From positions 2,852,001 to 2,916,000 of the forward strand of contig NC_083395.1 of assembly GCF_030864355.1 (NCBI RefSeq): DNA of 64,000 nt, written 5' to 3'. The position numbers and the translations under genes are program-made. Under the pieces are notes generated by a model. The model was not told where the DNA came from. It did no database searches and was given only the letters and a program-made list of their open reading frames with translations. Below are positions 11,541 through 21,766 of the stretch, in pieces. Source of the stretch: Cutaneotrichosporon cavernicola (Eukaryota > Basidiomycota > Tremellomycetes > Trichosporonales > Trichosporonaceae). The first letter of the stretch is position 1, and every line of letters begins with the position of its first letter.

Positions 11541-14500
11541 ATGGTCCTCTACGTCACTGCAATCCACACCTTTGTGGCAGAGCATGCCGACGAACTCGAG
11601 TTCCAGGGCGGAGACCGGATCGAGGTCTTGGAACGAGACGAGGCCTTTGGCGATGGCTGGTGGAAGGTGGGTCGTCGTGAGCGAGGGCGAGGGCGAGGGC
11701 GAGGGTGAGGGCGAAAGGCCAGACTCGGAACTCTGACCGTTGTTCCGTTGCCGAGCAAATGCTGACTCTCCTCCAGGGCCGTAACACCAAGGGCGACGAG
11801 GGCCTGTTCCCAGCAACTTACATCTCCGAAGACCCAGATGCAGTACCCGCCGGCGCTTTCAAGAAAGAAGACGCCGCAGCTAACGGAGACGACGAGGCCC
11901 TGGCAACGCCCGTCGCGTCGGAAGCGGTCGCATCCCCGAACAACGACCACTCCTCACTTTTTAATCCGGGACCAGAGGCAGTCTCGGCGGACCGCAGTCT
12001 CGAAAATGACCACCGCGACAGCCTGCTCGACGTGACTGGCGCGCCGCGCGGCACGGCACTAGTCACCACCGACAAGGGCGCTGGTAACAACGTCATGGAC
12101 CGCACCATTGGCGAGGTGCAGGAAGCCATTGACACAATGGGGGGCCCATCGCCAGCGCGCACACCCGAGGCACCAGTCCAAAAGGGCTACCAGCTCAAGG
12201 ACCCGCAGGAGGCGTCGCGCGAGGACGATGACGACGTGTCGGACGGTGAGGGCGCAATTGGGATCAACTCGGACGCGCGCGCCCGCCTCGCTGCCCAGGC
12301 CAAGCTCGCAAACGAGGAGCGCGACCGCCAACACCAGCGCGAGAGCGGTGGCCTCGTTGCCGACCTCATTTACTCGGACGAGAGTGACGACGACGAGGAA
12401 GGATCCGCCGGATCACGCCGTGCTTCTCGCGGATACCGCGGCCTTTCGCTTAATGGTACTCACACGACCCAGACAGCCTCGACAAGCACTACCATTGCCG
12501 AGCGCATAGAGGACGAGGACTTGGACGACCCTCCAAAGTCGCAAACTCTGGCTGCTGCGGTGGAGCCTGCGCCCGTGCCCGCCGAAGACTTGATGCCCGC
12601 ACCGACAGCGCAGCCTCCCACTACCCAGGCCTCAATCCCGACGGCGCCTACTCCACCCCAGCCCAAGGCTGCCATGTGGAGCCCAGTGCCGTACCCGCCC
12701 GTTTCCCAGTTTTCCCAGCAGCAGCAGTCCAGTGCTCAGACAGTAACAATGCCGCCATCCCAGCCGTCGGCAGATGAGGCTCCTCCGCCGGAGACTTCCT
12801 CTGCGCCAGCAGCCGAGGCTTCGCACACTCCCTCTACAGGCGTCTTTGTGGCTGCGGGAGCGGGTGCAGCTGCCCTCGCTGGAGTCGGCGCAGCTGCGCT
12901 TGCATCTGGTTCCGGTCCGTCGTCGACCGCGGTGACTTCTGCACAACCGTACACGTCTCCAAACCTCACGTCTGGAGCCACCATGGCAGACCCCATCCTA
13001 CCTTCGCCTGGCAGCAGGACGTCGTCCTTACCCCGCGGATCGCCGCTCATGAATACGTCCAACCTTCCCGTGGTGCCGCCCAGCTCGCAACCCGCGTCCC
13101 TTCCCGCGGGAGCAGCTCCACCCGCGACCATCACACCGCGCTTGGACCAGGCTGCGCAGCTGCAACCAGCCCTTCCCATCTCTTCTCCCGCCACTCCCGG
13201 TGTTGCTGCTGCCGTAAGCCCAGCGGCGTCGTCACCCGGCGTACTGTCGCCCGACTCGGCCTCGCGCATGCCAGCCAAGCCGCCCATGACCTGGACCGTC
13301 GACGAGGTCGTCGAGTGGGCACGTTCGCGCGGCTTTGACGATGGCGTGTGCAACAAGTTTGTCGAGCAGGATATTACAGGCGACGTGCTTCTGGAGCTTG
13401 ACGCCAACTTATTGAAGGAGCTTGACATTCCCCAGCTCGGAAAGCGCCTACGCATCGCGGCGGCTATCAATGAGCTCCGCCGTCCGCCGTCCGCCGTCTC
13501 GAACAAGGCGTCGCAGCTGCAGACTCAGCAGACGCCGCAGTCCGCGTCTCCTGGGCCTCCTCCGGCCCCACCTATGCCCGACACGCAGCACCTGTCCCAG
13601 GTCCCGCCACAGGCGCCGACGCACTCGCAGACCGCCTCGCAGTCGTCGAGCCTGCGCGGGTTCGCCATGGTGCCGCCTGCGTTTGTTGGTCAGGCAGCTC
13701 AGTCGACCCCTCCCCTCGGCACCACGTCGCCTGTCATCGACGACCATCACAATGTTTGGTCGCACGGCCGGAAGGTCAGTGTCACGCCCACCACCCAGTC
13801 TATCGATGAGTCTAAGGCTGTTGATGGACCCATCATCACGAACGGCGATGGCCATGGTCGGGGCCACAGTCAGTCGGCATCCATCTCCCTTCCCGCGTCC
13901 TCGACCGCTCCGCCATCGCACACTGCGTCGCGCTCGACGTCGTCTATACCCGCTACTCCGGCGACGACCGCGACCACCGGCACCGGCGCCAAGGAGAACC
14001 TGATGAAGCGCGAGTCGACCAGCTCGCTGACCGGCCACAAGAAGAAGGGCAGCGTCGACAAGACGGACCGCCTGAGCTTCTTCGGCCGTAACCGCAAGGC
14101 TCCTCCGCCTGCAGGTTCGGGCAACGCCTCGCCCGTCGGCCCGGAGCGCAGCGCGTCGTCGCGCATGACTTTCAGTGGCGGGCAGAAGCCAGCGATGCAG
14201 ACCATGACTGCCGACAAGCCTGACGGCACATCCGCCACGCCCAGCGCGGGCGTCGGCGCGGCTCTTCGCCAGATCGGCAAACCTGACAAGGTCGGGTACC
14301 TCAAGAAGCGCGGTGAGCGCTACAACACTTGGAAAACGCGCTACTTTGTCCTCAAGGGCTCGCACCTGTACTACCTCAAGAGCGAGAACGAGGACCGTGT
14401 CAAGGGCCACATTGACCTCAAGGGCCACCGCATCATCGTTGACGAAAACACAAACCCGGGCAACTATGGCTTCCGTCTGGTTGGGCCTGGTAACGACAAC

Positions 14501-15357
14501 AAGCCGCACTTCTTCTCGTCGTCTGACCGGACTCAGGTCCGCGACTGGATGAAGTCGCTCATGAAGGCAACGATTGCGCGCGACTACTCTGTTCCCGTTA
14601 CGTCGTCGTGCAACATCCCCACCATTCCCCTGGCCGAGGCGCAGGCGCTTCAGCCCCGTCCACCGAGCCCCGCTCAACGCGAGGCTACGCAGCGGGCGAC
14701 GCGCCGCGAAAATGTTAACCAGCTCACGCCCCGTGATGCCAGCGTCCTTGTGAGCTCGTCAATTCCTAACTCAGCTGACAACAGATGAGCCTCGACACCT
14801 CTGGTAGCGGTAAGAGAATGACGAGCCACGGCAGCAGCCTCCATCCCTCGCCGTCTCGACCCGACCGTGACACGCGCCGGCCATCTACCGGCAAGGAGAC
14901 GATGCTGAGTAGAACGAGCATGGCGATTAGCGATCGGCGGAGCGTGAGTTCGTTGTTGGTCTGTGTATCTGACGCCCAGGTCAATTCGTACTACGGCCAG
15001 CCGGAGACTGAGGAGCAGGCCGAGCTGCTCAAGTGGGTTAACCAGACACTGCCGCCGCAGTACCCGCGCGCCGCGCACTTCCCAAGCTCTTTTATGTCGG
15101 GCGAGGTCATCCTGCTACTTGTCAAGCACCTGTCTGGCATCGAGCCCAACCCGCCCGTACCGTCGTCGGCGTTCGCGCCAGATGCGACGGGCTTACCCAA
15201 CGTCGAGGGTCTTCTGGCAATGGGCGAGACAGTGATCGACGCTGGCGTAGACAGTGCTGGTGTGAGTCTGAACGAGATTCGCGCAGGCGACGTTCAGGCC
15301 ATCACGCACCTGCTAGAGACTGTGCGTTCGTGGGCGCAGCAGAAGGGTTATGCGTAG
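11541..15357 (+). CDS. BOI1: Boi/Pob1-family polarity scaffold: SH3-SAM-PH with a C-terminal CH-like region
   Basis: Boi/Pob1 proteins link the plasma membrane, Rho-type GTPases, formin and exocyst at sites of polarised growth. The spliced protein is 1211 aa. It has an N-terminal SH3 (YVTAIHTFVAEHADELEFQGGD, WWK, GLFPATYI; residues about 3-58); a long acidic then Pro/Ser/Ala-rich linker; a SAM domain (WTVDEVVEWARSRGFDD, ITGDVLLELDANLLKELDI; about 545-610); a basic Ser-rich linker; and a PH domain (VGYLKKRGERYNTWKTRYFV, NYGFRLVGP, RDWMKSLM; about 879-980). After two 35-36 nt introns (14750-14784, 14944-14979) comes a C-terminal segment (about 1090-1211: AELLKWVNQTLP, MSGEVILLLVKHLSGI, VQAITHLLETVRSWAQQKGY) resembling a degenerate calponin-homology fold. 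Intron 1 (11667-11776) carries a GAGGGC tandem. The start ATG opens directly into SH3. Confidence 0.9.
11681..11713 (+). repeat. GAGGGC hexamer tandem inside intron 1 of the Boi-like gene
   Basis: Imperfect hexamer copies (gcgagggcgagggcgagg type) fill part of the 110-nt first intron at 11667-11776. The run is G-rich on the coding strand with regularly spaced GGG triplets. Confidence 0.8.
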
Positions 15358-16391
15358 GTAAGCATTATCCAATCACGACTAGACGTGTATCTTTGGACGA
15401 GGTAGACTAGCAAACGAGAATCCTTGGTATAATTATGCTGCTTATTGTCTGGGAGTTTGAAAGTTGAATTTGATTAGGGTTTGTTTACGCAACATAAGGG
15501 GATGAGGGTATGAGGGAGGGTATAGGACGGGGTGCTTGTTTCAAGCCGACCTTCATCCGTACCAGGCACGTGGTTCCTCTGAGACTGTGAAAGTAAGTTG
15601 ATGAGGGTCTTGTTGACGTTTTAATCACAAAACAGCCACTCGTCATTTTGTATTCTCATTTCACCTTCGTTACACTCGTACCGCGCCCCCCCCCCCCTCC
15701 CCCCCGTGATGTTCCGAGTTTCTAGAGGGACATCCTTACAAATTACAAAACATCAAGCATGCTCAAACTTTAGTTACAGGCACCGTCGCCTAGGTTCCCG
15801 AACCAGTGGCCCTGATTATAGCCGTCTAGACAGCCCTTGACGGTACCCATGCCCGCGTCTCGCCTCGTTGGACAAAGACATCCCTACGCGTGTGAGATCG
15901 TGTAGAGTACTAATAGTGTCCAACTGAAAAGACCAGTCTCAATTGTTGCGATTCCAAGCAGTATTATGTCTTGCACTGAATTAGAACACTGGGTTAAATA
16001 TATGTTTCAGTCGTGTATTGATTGAGGATGAAAGGAAAATGACTGCACTGGCAAAGCTGTCCGACGAGGACGAGAGGACGAGGACGAGGCATGCGATTAG
16101 TCTCCATGTTGGACCCTGATAAGGTAGCCTCTGATGTGCCGGCGCATTCTGCACATGTTGGCGGACTCGGGATCTTTGTTCCCCCCGCCCCTACTTTGTC
16201 TCCTTTCGATCTGCCTGCCACCAAACCCTTTACATCCCTCATGCCTCACCTGACTGTTGGGTGATCGAGTGCATCCAACCTCCACGCTGGTCACTGGGTT
16301 ATTTTACCACTCCCATCTTACATTCACAATCCTGCCATCCGCTCTTTCCTCTTACACTCACTCATCCCACTCTTACATTACAACAACTAAA
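15358..16391. other. Boi-like to UXS1 intergenic region
   Basis: This 1-kb spacer contains the 3' end of the Boi-like gene and the UXS1 promoter. A C12-T-C7 tract occupies 15686-15705. Immediately upstream of UXS1 the leader is CT/CA-rich with ACAACAACTAAA before the ATG. No gene is recognised. Confidence 0.5.
15686..15705 (+). repeat. Poly-C tract (C12 T C7)
   Basis: A nearly pure 20-nt cytosine run in the spacer. It is likely length-polymorphic and prone to sequencing error. Confidence 0.85.
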
Positions 16392-18275
16392 ATGCCATCC
16401 AAGACTGTAAGTCCCCTCGACGTTCGTGTATCCCCTTCCCCGTCGTCTTCCCACATCAAAGCTGGGCCCCTCGCAGTCTGACTAATGTTTGTCTAACTGT
16501 CCCTCCAAAGTGAGCGCTGCTGAGCTCCTCGCCTTCATCTTCCTCATCCTCCCCCTCCCCATCCAACCTCTCCTCACCAGTTCCCCTCCCCTTCTCTCTC
16601 TCTTCCCCTTCCTTCCCTCCCTCGCTAATTCCAGGCCGATGAAATCGCCGCGACCACGGAGACGATTCACGAGGTCGGGTACGACCGTAACGGCTTCGAC
16701 TCGCGCGTCGACACCAAAACCCTCCGTTCGCTCTACCTTGTGAGTCTTTGTGCTGGCCCGCCAAAACCTTTTTTTTTTTTTCTGGGATCGTGCTAGGTTT
16801 GTCACCAGCCGCGTTCCACGGACCATGCTCCATGTCGCGAGCGAGTGGCCCCAAAGCAGCCTCGGTCGCCCCGGTGCGAGGGTTGCGGGGGCGAGTAGGG
16901 CGGTGTGTGACGCCTGGCAAGCGCCTTCACCTTTACGCTTGTCACATTGTCGACCCGCTGCCCTACTCGCTTTCCAATCCTCTTCTGCGTTCTGCACGTC
17001 TGCAACAACCGAGCCCTACCACCCCTCGGCCCTCGGCGCCGCTCCCACTCAAACCTAGCGCCCACCACCGCTCTTGGCCGTCCCGCCTCTCCGAACCAAA
17101 ACCATCTCCTCCTCCCCCACCCACCCCGCACGTACTAACCCCAGGCCCCGGCCTTCATCAAGGCCGGCGCCGAGACGACCAACGTCGGCTCGGCCGAGAA
17201 GGACTACGGCACGCAGTCGGTCTACGACAAGGACACGAACCGGATCCAGTACACCACGTTTGCCAAGTTCCCCTCCGTTCGCCTCCTTCCCGATGCCCAG
17301 CGCAAGCGCATCCTCGTTACTGGTGGTGCCGGCTTTGTCGGCTCGCACCTTGTCGACCGCCTCATGCTCCTCGGCCACGAGGTCACCGTCCTCGACAACT
17401 TCTTCACCGGATCGCGCACCACCGTGTCGCACTGGGTCGGCCACCCTAACTTTGAGATGGTCCGCCACGACGTTGTCGAGCCCTTCATGATCGAGGTCGA
17501 CCAGATCTACCACCTCGCGTGCCCCGCCTCGCCCCCTCACTACCAGTACAACGCTGTCAAGACGATCAAGACATCGTTCATGGGCACCCTTAACATGCTC
17601 GGCCTTGCCAAGCGCACCAAGGCCCGTTTCCTCATTACCTCGACCTCGGAGGTCTACGGTGACCCCGAGGAGCACCCCCAGCGCGAGGACTACTGGGGCC
17701 ACGTCAACTGCATCGGGCCCCGTGCATGCTACGACGAGGGCAAGCGTGTTGCCGAGACCCTCACCTACGGTTATATGCGCCAGGACGGCGTCGACGTCCG
17801 CGTCGCCCGTATCTTCAACACGTTCGGTCCCCGCATGAACCCCTACGACGGCCGTGTGGTCTCCAACTTTATCATTCAGGCCCTCAAGGGCGAGGACATG
17901 ACTGTTTATGGTGACGGCCAGCAGACCCGCTCGTTCCAGTACATCCACGACCTCGTCGACGGCCTCATCCTCCTCATGAACGGCGAGGAGACGCGTCCCG
18001 TCAACATTGGCTCGTCGCACGAGTTCACCATTCTGGAGTTTGCCGAGGCCGTCCGCGACATTGTCGAGGAGGTCCAGCGGGCCGAGGGCGAGCCCAACCC
18101 CAAGAGTGTCGGCATTGTTCACAAGGACATGCCAACTGACGACCCGCAGCGCCGCCGCGCCGACACGACGCGCGCCAAGGAGACGATCGAGTGGCAGCCC
18201 CGCTGGGGCGTCCGCGACGGTGTCCGCGAGATGGTCCTCTACTACAAGCAGATGATCGATCAAGGCAAGCTCTAA
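16392..18275 (+). CDS. UXS1: UDP-glucuronate decarboxylase (UDP-xylose synthase)
   Basis: Converts UDP-glucuronate to UDP-xylose with NAD+, the xylose donor for glucuronoxylomannan-type capsule or wall polymers and glycolipids. Three exons (16392-16406, 16635-16739, 17145-18275) give 416 aa. The extended SDR fold is complete: Rossmann motif RILVTGGAGFVGSHLVDRL, LDNFFTGSR, HLACPASPPHYQYN, catalytic Thr-Ser...YxxxK (ITSTSEVYGDP and ACYDEGKRVAETL), RIFNTFGPRMNPYDGRVVSN and YGDGQQTRSFQYIHDLVDG. There is no clear membrane anchor, so it is predicted cytosolic. Two long 5' introns (16407-16634, 228 nt; 16740-17144, 405 nt, with a poly-T stretch) precede the uninterrupted catalytic exon. The start is chosen because MPSKT opens in a CA-rich leader and splices in frame to ADEIAATTETIHEVGYD. 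Confidence 0.95.
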
Positions 18276-18581
18276 GCTGCGAGCTCTAGTTGCCTGTGTC
18301 TGCTCCCGCGCATAGACTTTCGCGCGCCCTTGTTTCGTTTGTTTCGCCGTATCTGCCATATGTCATACTTGGGACATTGTTACGAGGACGTTGGGGCTAT
18401 CGGGAGGAGTGACTCATGCTTCTTACCAATTTCTGGTTGTAAAGTCAAGGAGGTAGATGCGTAACGGGATGAAGTGTGTAGTAATGTATCGGATTGTCTT
18501 GTCTATTCTTCTTCTCCCTCTCTCCCCGATACTCAACTTTCTTACTCCATTATCCCCCCTCATTCACCACCACTTCTTGCA

Positions 18582-18636
18582 CCATCTCTCGACCATCTCT
18601 CGACCATCTCTCGGCCATCTCTCGACCATCTCTCGA
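18582..18636 (+). repeat. (CCATCTCTCGA)x5 11-nt minisatellite
   Basis: Five head-to-tail copies of an 11-nt unit with a single substitution (copy 3 ends GG instead of GA). As 11 is not a multiple of three, the repeat reads through all frames, which explains the overlapping short open frames here. Confidence 0.92.
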
Positions 18637-18834
18637 GCTTCCTCTCCTACCTGCGCCTAGGACCTTGAGGCTAGGTGCAGTACAAGGGTGAGCGGGTGTC
18701 AGAATGCCAGCACGACGTAACGGGCTTCAATTGTTGTCACACACTGTCAAACCATACGCATGCAGCTGACCATCACTGGCGCATAGGAGCGACGACCTCT
18801 ACCAGTTTTTAGTACCCCTCTCTTCTCCTGCTCC

Positions 18835-18890
18835 TCCTTCCTTCCTTCCTTCCTTCCTTCCTTCCCTCCTTCCCTCCTTCCTTCCCTCCA
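18835..18890 (+). repeat. CTTC/CCTT polypyrimidine microsatellite
   Basis: About 56 nt of CTTC repeats with occasional CCC interruptions, upstream of the tRNA-Leu gene. It is probably length-polymorphic. Confidence 0.88.
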
Positions 18891-18966
18891 TCTTGGCCCC
18901 TCCCTCTCTGCGTGCAGGCAGCACGCCTCGATCTGGTCAAGCGTTTGTTCCACGCCAACAACATGA

Positions 18967-18976
18967 GTCACGTGAC
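18967..18976 (+). promoter_or_regulatory. GTCACGTGAC palindrome (E-box/Cbf1-like site) upstream of tRNA-Leu
   Basis: A perfect 10-bp palindrome with a CACGTG core, 16 bp before the tRNA-Leu 5' end. CACGTG cores preceded by GT/AT are bound by Cbf1-type bHLH factors in fungi. The position relative to the tRNA gene is seen directly; function is inference. Confidence 0.35.
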
Positions 18977-18992
18977 ACGCGTCTCCCCCACA

Positions 18993-19083
18993 GGCGAGAT
19001 GGCCGAGCGGTCTAAGGCGCTGTGTTAAGGTGTGCAAGCACATCCGCAGTCTTCGGACGTGGGTTCGAATCCCACTCTCGTCA
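18993..19083 (+). tRNA. tRNA-Leu (anticodon AAG) with a 13-nt intron
   Basis: A class II tRNA. The acceptor stem GGCGAGA pairs with TCTCGTC (one G-T pair) with discriminator A at 19083. The D arm is GGCCGAGCGGTCTAAGGC. The anticodon stem CTGTG/CGCAG encloses the loop TTAAGG...C with anticodon AAG at 19027-19029. A canonical-position intron follows base 37 (19031-19043), itself a small hairpin (TGTGC-AA-GCACA). A long variable arm and a T arm (GTGGGTTCGAATCCCAC) follow. The 3' CCA is not encoded, as expected for a nuclear gene. Confidence 0.95.
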
Positions 19084-19501
19084 GACGAGGATTCAGTTCC
19101 TCTGCCTATCTTTTGGCCTCCGAGAGGAGGAGATGAGAGGAGATGGGAGGTTTTGGAGTCGACGTTGGAAGGGGGGGGGGGGGGCTTGTGCCGTGGCGGA
19201 TCGACAACGTGCCTGGATGATCGACGGTGGGCAATGATGGGGCAGATGATATTGAGTGCAAGTGCGCGGCTGTGCTCACTGATCGACATTGCAAGGCGCC
19301 GGCTGGTCGGGCAGAGTAACACTTGACGGGTGTGCATACAGTCCACGTCTTGTGCCAGCCCAAGAGCAGCGGTTCCGGCTGGCTTCAGCCGCTTTTGCGG
19401 TTAGAGGGGAACGTACAGACAAACACCAGGGCACCTGGTCGACCACTTCTCACCTCTGGCTGACGCACCGAGACAGCCAACTGCTACTCCCAGCAAAAGC
19501 A
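19084..19501. other. Spacer between the two tRNA genes
   Basis: About 420 bp of non-coding DNA with a G14 run at 19171-19184. I see no further tRNA or ORF with family support. Confidence 0.5.
19171..19184 (+). repeat. Poly-G tract (G14)
   Basis: Uninterrupted run of 14 guanines about 90 bp downstream of tRNA-Leu. A likely site of length error or polymorphism. Confidence 0.9.
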
Positions 19502-19590
19502 CTGCCCCACACGGACTCGAACCGTGGACCTCGGAGTTGTTTGGATTGCTCGTAACAGCTCCACGCGCTAACCAACTGAGCCATAGGGCA
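19502..19590 (-). tRNA. tRNA-Asn (anticodon GTT) with a 15-nt intron
   Basis: On the minus strand the acceptor TGCCCTA pairs with TGGGGCA (one T-G pair) with discriminator G. The D arm is GCTCAGTTGGTTAGCGC. The anticodon stem TGGAG/CTCCG encloses CTGTTA...A with anticodon GTT (plus-strand aac at 19554-19556). The intron after base 37 is 19538-19552. The T arm is CACGGTTCGAGTCCGTG. Exons are identical to the second copy at 33731-33815, but the introns differ in length and sequence. Confidence 0.95.
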
Positions 19591-19889
19591 GGTGGTTGAT
19601 GACCTTGGCATGGCTAGACCAAGGTCTGAGAGAGTTGGGACTACGGGCGCAGTTTCGAGCAGCCGCGCACTTCAGACACTGCACCTGTGCGCAGGTGGAT
19701 GGCGAGAACCAGGATGCGTGGGAGATGGGGAGCTGGTGTGAGTAGAATAGCTGGTTGGTTGGTCGGTGTGGAGAGCGACTTGGTCATTCCATTAGCCAGC
19801 GCCTTGAGTCGTCAGCAATCAGCATTCGTCAACCACGTTTAGGCCATTGTACACTCTATGCATATATCGTCCAGTGATCCGTCCAAGAT
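19591..19889. other. Spacer tRNA-Asn to YMC1 3' end
   Basis: About 300 bp with no recognisable gene. It includes the YMC1 3' flank. Confidence 0.45.
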
Positions 19890-21205
19890 CTACGCCGTCG
19901 GGTCCGGCATGACCATATGCTCGTGCTTGTCACCGCCCATGAGACGCATGGCCAGTTCGAACGCAACAAACGTCGCGCCGTTTGCGAATGGCGAACGGAT
20001 CAAAGTCGGCTCGAGACCACCAGTGAACCCGCGCCATCCCTGTGCGCGCCATGTCTTGCGGAAACAGTCCACCATACCCGAGTACACGCGCTTCTTGGGG
20101 TCAAGGCTGTCGGTCTGGAGCTTGGACTTGACCACGTCGAGAGGGTAAATGCTGGCCCAGAGGGCGTATCCCGCAATCGCGCCATAGCCCAGCGACATGA
20201 GCGGCGAAATGTCCTCGCGCGTACCACCGTTCTTGCGGATGTGGCGCTGGACAAGCGCCTCGTATGCGAGGAAGTAGAATCTGACATCAATACCGTGGCC
20301 AGAACCAGGTAATCAGACTTGTACGTACCCATAACCGATACCGTCACGGCACACCGTAGCCACCTGACCCTTGAACACACCAGCAATGCCGTTCTGCGCG
20401 TACAGCTTGCGCGCGCAATCCAGGGGACCCTTATACAGACGCGGGTTGTCTGGCTGCGTCTGCAGTCGAATACGGATATGCTCGACCGGTCCAGCGACAA
20501 TAGTGTTGGCCGCACCTGCAATCGCGCCGGAAGCGTACAACTCGGCAAGAGAAAGCTCCTTACCGCCGTTCCGGCGGCCAAAGAAGCGCTTCGCCCACTC
20601 GAGCGCACCAAACTGGATAGACACACACGCGCCGATACCAAGAAGCGGGGTGAGAGTTCCCTGCCGTCAATCTTCATAACTAACAGGCAGAGGGGCGCCG
20701 ACAAGTCCCTCGGAAAGCACGCTTACCCACCTTGTAGAAACCCAGCGGTCCCTCGTTCTTCAGGAGCTTGGCAGCGCAGTCGAGAGGAGACTTGTATGTC
20801 CCCGGTGCGGCGGTCTGGACGCGGACCTTGACAATGTCAAAGGGCTAGTGTTAGCGATTGCCAGCTGCAGCTGCATAGTGCAGTGCCATCCACCCATCGG
20901 TCGCCCATCCCTCCCCTGCCGACCTCTGACCCCCCCCCACTCGCCGTATCGCGCCCCAGGCTCCCTCCGACTCCCTATCGAGACGCAAGTATTCGCAGAA
21001 GACTGCTCAACTCATCCGCGCCCATCTCCTCGCAACCCATCTTGTCTGGATTGATCGTCGTCTCCCCGTCCCCCTTCTTCGCCCTCGTCCCCACTTTTCC
21101 CTCCCTGTGAATGTAAACAAAGCGACTCACCTGGCCAACAAGCACCTGGGTGATACCGCCGGCGGACCCGGCGATCAGGTCTTTCTGGGTCTGGCTGAGG
21201 CCCAT
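19890..21205 (-). CDS. YMC1: Mitochondrial carrier, Ymc1/Ymc2 type
   Basis: An inner-membrane solute carrier of the SLC25 family; the yeast Ymc proteins are linked to glycine/glutamate supply to mitochondria. Three tandem carrier repeats are visible, each with the PxD/ExxK/R signature: PFDIVKVRVQT, then PVEHIRIRLQT (Glu replacing Asp, a Ymc/amino-acid-carrier feature) and PLDVVKSKLQT. The N-terminal DLIAGSAGGITQVLVGQ and GFYKGTLTPLLGIGACVSIQF closely follow Ymc1. ATG at 21205. Intron 1 (20845-21130, 286 nt) is long; intron 2 (20661-20730) and a third near 20281-20331 are short. Each junction restores a carrier motif. A basic amino acid carrier is the alternative, but the motif set favours Ymc. 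Confidence 0.9.
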
Positions 21206-21765
21206 GTCTGTTTAGTGGATGATGCACAAGTGAGAGGTCTGGATGTCGGTGTCAATGGGGAAAAATAACTTGACTACTGGGAGGGGAGGCACCGGTGGGC
21301 ACGATAAGCTTGGAAATCGGTTGCCCGAGTGCCGCCCGTTGGAAATGGGCCCCGCGAATTCGAGGCGGCAGTCAAAAGGGCAAACCCAATTCGATCCCGA
21401 CCACCTAGGTTTACCACTCGAATGGGTCTCGCAGTGGCGTGTTTGGCGCACGCAGTAAGACTCGAGGCGCATGCATGGCGTAGCGACTAACTGTTGATGA
21501 TAGATAGGCGTTGCTCGGATCTCGCCGACGCGACGCGTTCGACCTTTCACAGGTCCGCAACTCACCACATCAACAAACGACCACCCGCCCAACCTCCACA
21601 CTTCCCACCTCAATCCGCTACTCGCAACTAATTCTTGTCTCATGACAAAGGATACATTCGTAACGTTCCAAGGCCTTAGATATATGGAGCAACCGAGTGG
21701 ATAGTGCGAAATTAGGTAGGTGCAGGTGGGAACAGCGTTAGAAGGCGGCCGACTATTGCGGCCGC
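21206..21765. other. YMC1 promoter and YTH-gene 3' flank
   Basis: A 560-bp region holding the YMC1 promoter and leader. Its left end is the downstream flank of the convergently arranged YTH gene, beginning with a GC-rich hairpin at 21744-21766 (separate entry). No gene is seen. Confidence 0.45.
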
Positions 21766-21766
21766 C
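21744..21766 (-). other. 8-bp all-GC hairpin abutting the YTH-gene stop codon
   Basis: GGCGGCCG (21744-21751) and CGGCCGCC (21759-21766) are perfect inverted repeats around a 7-nt loop. The last base of the right arm is the first base on the plus strand of the stop codon (21766-21768), so the hairpin begins at the termination codon of the minus-strand mRNA. The fold is seen directly; any role in 3' UTR control is inference. Confidence 0.6.

Larger units (their letters stand above)
18276..18992. other. UXS1 3' flank and repeat-rich spacer before tRNA-Leu
   Basis: A non-coding stretch downstream of UXS1. It contains an 11-nt tandem repeat, a polypyrimidine microsatellite and a palindromic GTCACGTGAC at 18967-18976, listed separately. 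Open frames here are built from the repeats and are not genes. Confidence 0.5.

Noticed and set aside
13448..14677. 409-codon minus-strand open frame
   Set aside because: Antisense shadow of the Boi-like gene's long exon (SAM-PH region).
17055..18359. 434-codon minus-strand open frame opposite UXS1
   Set aside because: Antisense shadow of the SDR exon.
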